Below are positions 60,598 to 64,000 of a stretch of DNA of 64,000 bases, in pieces (positions within the stretch are counted from its first letter, which is position 1; every line of letters begins with the position of its first letter). The notes below the pieces were generated by a model that saw only the letters and a program-made list of their open reading frames with translations, was not told the origin of the DNA and made no database searches. Origin of the DNA: Oxyruncus cristatus (Eukaryota; Chordata; Aves; Passeriformes; Cotingidae). The stretch covers positions 618,253 to 682,252 of the forward strand of contig VXAY01005172.1 in the NCBI GenBank assembly GCA_013399855.1, written 5' to 3'. The translations under genes and the position numbers were made by a program.

Positions 60598-61224
60598 CAT
60601 AAGCCAGAGAGGCTGGACATGACCTGGCCATGTGCACTGGCAGCCCAGAAAGCCAGCTGTGTCCTGGGCTGCATCAAAAGCAGTGTGGGCAGCAGGTCAA
60701 AGGAGAGGATTCTGCCCCTCTACTCCACTCTGGTGAGACCCCACCTGGAGTGCTGCATCCAGCTCTGGGGTCCTCAGCACAGCAAGGACATGGACCTGTT
60801 GGAGCAAGTCCAGAGTGGGACCACAAAGCTGCTCAGAGGGATGGAGCACCTCTGCTATGGAGACAGGATGAGAAAGTTGGGATTGTTCAGCCTGGAGAAA
60901 AGAAGGCTTTGGGGTGACCTAATTGCAACTTCTCAGTACCTAAGGGGGCTACAAGAGAGCTGGAGAGGGACTATTTACAAGGGAATGGAGTGACAGGACA
61001 AGAAGGAATGACTTCAAACTGACAGAGAGCAGGGTTAGATTATATGTTATGAAGAAATTCTTTACTGTGAGAGTGGTGAGGCCCTGGTACAGGTTGCCCA
61101 GAGAAACTGTGGCTGTCCTGTCCCTGGGAGTGTTCCAGACCAGGCTGGATGGGACTTGGAACAACCCAGAACTAGATGGTTGTTGAGGTCCTTTTCCAGC
61201 CAAACCCTTCTCTGATTCTAATGC
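60598..61224 (+). mobile_element. CR1 LINE, longest plus-strand copy here
   Basis: About 625 bp of CR1 3' sequence. It starts at GAGAGGCTGGACATGACCTG and covers CTGGGCTGCATCAAAAGCAG, TGGTGAGACCCCACCTGGAG, CAGCTCTGGGGTCCTCAGCA, GACATGGACCTGTTGGAGCA, TGTTCAGCCTGGAGAAAAGA, GTGACCTAATTGCAACTTCT, GTGAGGCCCTGGTACAGGTT and GTTGTTGAGGTCCTTTTCCA with a degraded TTCTCTGATTCTAATG tail. The plus frame 60619-60993 is still open for about 124 codons. It shows the C-terminal ORF2 region, with LYSTLVRPHLECC and FSLEKRRLWGDLI blocks, and is then disrupted. Catalytic RT and endonuclease parts are missing, so it is non-autonomous debris. Confidence 0.95.
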
Positions 61225-64000
61225 TTAGTCTTATCTACTAGCAGAGCTCTTCTGAATACCCTCTGGCTCACAGTGGTAGACTCTAAAAATGAGCTTTTCC
61301 CAGAAGACACGTTGCTTCACTTGCCCCAAAGTTTTCTGGATGTCCTCTTCTATCTCTTTGAAAGCACCACAGAAAAACTGCTTGCCATATTTTTGTACTG
61401 TCTTTGGACATTTTTATCATCGTGGCACAAAGCTGTGGGTGAATCAGCAATATCTGCAGAGATGTCCTGTCCAGAACTTGTTCCAAAAGCTCTTCTCAGC
61501 TGAAGCGCTGTACCTGGTGTATCTGCTGGGATGGAAGGGTTTTTGTTAGTCATCACAGCTGCAGATCTGACTGTCATGTAGCTGTCTTCCAAAAGTAGCT
61601 CTTGCTAGAACCTGAAGCAGGAGAGTTGCTGTGGAGGTCATGTATTTATCCTGTCTCCTCAAGCAGGAGCACCTTTACGGATAATATTTGAAATTTACTT
61701 CTGTAACTACTCTTAAAAGGCTTCAGTTGTTGAGGATCTGAAACCTCCCTGGGCTGAATAGGAAACTATTTCAGTGCTTTCTACCTCTTCTCAGGTCATC
61801 AGGGTGGCAGCAGGTTTGGAGTCTTGGGTGTTTCTCTGGGGGAAGGGACATTCTTTGGTGGAAAACAGACCTCCCTGTGATTGAAAATCTAAGTTTTCAT
61901 CGCAGCTTTTCCTAGAAATCTTCCAGCAGATGCGGGTGAGGCATTTGTGTGCAATAACCTCTTCACAGGTACTTCAGCAGCGCTGTCGGCGCACGGATGG
62001 GGAAGAACAAGGGGAGAAATCTCTGCTCCTGCCTTTCCCTGCAGCTTCCACAGTTGCCTGGCACCTGACCCTTCTCGTGCAGCAGAGGCTCTGGGAAAGC
62101 TGCACGAGGCGTCACGATCTGTGTAATTATTCCCAGCTTTCCCCCCACCAGACTGTGCTGCTGAACGCGGAGAGAGGCTCCTGACAGAGAGGTTGGTCCT
62201 GGCACTGCTGCCAAGCTGCTGCCCCCCCTCCTGCTTTAATTGCACACAGTAATTCCAGCAAATAGGTGGTTTGACTCACGGTTGCTCCGCCACAGCCTCA
62301 GAAGCTTTCAGGAGTGCAGCCTCTGCTGTCTTTAAATCTGGAGAACGCTGTGATTTAGCCACCGACCCTGACTGCAGGGAGCTGGGTCAACCTGCAAACA
62401 GCAGTGGCAGGATTTTGCTTTGGCTTTTCTCTGCTCTTCCAGAGAAACAGTGATCAGCAGCTGCCTGCCCTCGAGCAAAGCAATGCCTCTATCCCTGCCC
62501 TGCTGGCTGCAGAGAGGGCCAGAGCCAAAGATACCCATGTCCTAGGTTTCCTCGTCCCAGGAAGCAGTAGGTGAGTCTACAATATCCTCAGGTTACCCAG
62601 GAGTGAAGAGCCTGTGGCTGGCATCCAAGGTGTCTGTGAAAGGCGCCCAAGGACAAACCACGCCCCAGCTCAGGTCCCACAGTACCCTTGGAAGCCTTCA
62701 AGCTTTGCAAATGAAAAGAAATGGAGTGCTGCCAAGCAAGAAAGGAGCAGGAGCGTCTCCTGTGCTTTCAGAGAGGGTGACAGTCAAACTAACCTATGTC
62801 AAAATATCTTTAATATCTTACTTATGCCTCCACTTGGAGCACAGACTTCAAAATTTCTGGCTGCTCTCCTGGATGGGTGAATAGTTTGATGTCATGTATT
62901 CACAGTCAGGAGATAGAAGGGTTTGTAGTTGTATTGGTTCTTCACTTAGCTAGAGTGAGGGGTGGGATAAATCTCAAAAAACGTCCTTCAGGGAAGTGAG
63001 ATGTCTGGGGAGGATTTTATCTGTCTATGCTTGGAGGAAACTCATAGTTTATAGGAGAAGAGAGATAGTGGCAGGTAAAGAAAGGGGATTCCTTGAAGGC
63101 AAGGACATTTGTAGCATTAGTTATAGCACATGTGGCCTGATATTAGTTAAGCAGAAGATGGAGCTGGCAAGTAGATGCTGATTGATGACTGCAGTGGCTC
63201 TGCCCCACTTTCTGCACTCCTTTGAGAGGTTTAAGTTTAACATACTTTTGAAAACTTTTTGATTGACTTTCATATGCATCCTTGGTGCCACCACCTTCTA
63301 GGAATAGACAGAAATCACTTAATGTCCAAGGAAACCACCCTAGTGCTTGGATCAGAGTTTGCTTCCTCGCCTGCCTCAGCAGAACCTCCCCATTTCTCTT
63401 TTTTCCCATTATACCTTTTCTGATGTCATGTATTCTGGACCCTACTTGACGCTGTACCGGGTCTTCTCTCCTGATGTTTCTGTTGCTTCCAGTGGACACC
63501 AGGAGCCAGCATACCTGTTCCTCTGGTCTTTCTGAAGCAGGTCACGCTGTGGCGGGAAAACCTTGTGTGAAAAGAGAGTTGGTTGGACAGTGATTTTTTG
63601 AGCTCTGTCTGTGCCTGCGTCAGCCTCGCTCCAACATGTCCTCTCTGACCTAAATTTCCCTGCTGTCCTTTGGGCATTAGATTTGATCCTGATTTATGGC
63701 CAGTAATGCCTTGCCTTCAGACTCTATTTGTTGGCTCCCAGGGCCTTGTACTTCCTTCCCTGGCGACAGTTTTATGCAGGTGTAACTCTTGTGCCTTTGG
63801 TGGAGTCACTCCTGATTTACCCCAGCCTGCGGTGCCTGACAGCTGGTTTTCCCCCTGAATTACTGTGCCTGGCACATTAGTGTAGGTGTTATGCATTGTC
63901 ACAAAAAAATCATTTTCCTCTCGAGAGCCCTCAGTGATTTCAGCTGAACTTTATGGCAATTGTTGCTCTGTCTCTCTGGAAGATTCATGTCGCTGGAGTG
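61225..64000. other. right-hand unassigned stretch
   Basis: No exon, RNA gene or CR1 was recognised up to the window edge. The segment near 61,960-62,240 is somewhat richer in GC and CpG (CGCTGTCGGCGCACGG, GCACGAGGCGTCACG) than its surroundings, but it is too short and weak to call a CpG island. Confidence 0.5.

Overview
The window looks like nuclear DNA from a bird. The main evidence is the repeats. Nearly every recognisable interspersed repeat is a CR1 LINE fragment, usually truncated at the 5' end. Their 3' ends carry the octamer-like tail ATTCTATGATTCTATG on the plus strand, or its complement CATAGAATCATAGAAT where the element is inverted. I saw no SINE or L1 dominance and no bacterial-type gene organisation. 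CR1-rich, SINE-poor sequence of this kind is typical of birds. Other archosaurs or turtles cannot be strictly excluded. I cannot name the species.

The only convincing gene signal is a CpG island at about 5,550-6,450. It holds what looks like a promoter, a 5' leader with a short CAG/CAA repeat, and a first coding exon on the plus strand (first ATG at 6249). The exon ends in a CAG|GTAAAA donor at 6438/6439, so about 63 codons are visible and the exon ends in phase 1. I do not recognise the protein. No later exon could be supported on either strand, so everything from 6439 to the right edge is best read as a very long first intron, or intron plus intergenic DNA.

Layout. 1-5,550: upstream flank with five CR1 pieces, two of them adjoining. 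5,550-6,450: CpG-island promoter and exon 1. 6,439-19,112: long stretch with no recognised CR1. 19,113-31,937: seven CR1 fragments of different ages. 31,938-48,120: second long stretch without CR1. 48,121-61,224: four CR1 pieces, including the longest plus-strand copy (60,598-61,224). 61,225-64,000: nothing recognised. Simple-sequence tracts are scattered throughout: homopolymer A/T runs, a purine tract, a pyrimidine block, an 18-bp alternating purine-pyrimidine dimer, and an 18-bp minisatellite dimer.

Most long open frames come from CR1 (either strand), from the GC-rich island, or from low-complexity tracts, and are not genes. I found no operons, CRISPR arrays, rRNA or confidently recognisable tRNA. 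I also found no clear sign of a novel gene system. The points most worth following up are the unidentified exon 1 with its alternative in-frame starts, the two long CR1-free intervals, and a few AT-rich, homeodomain-site-bearing segments that could be enhancers.
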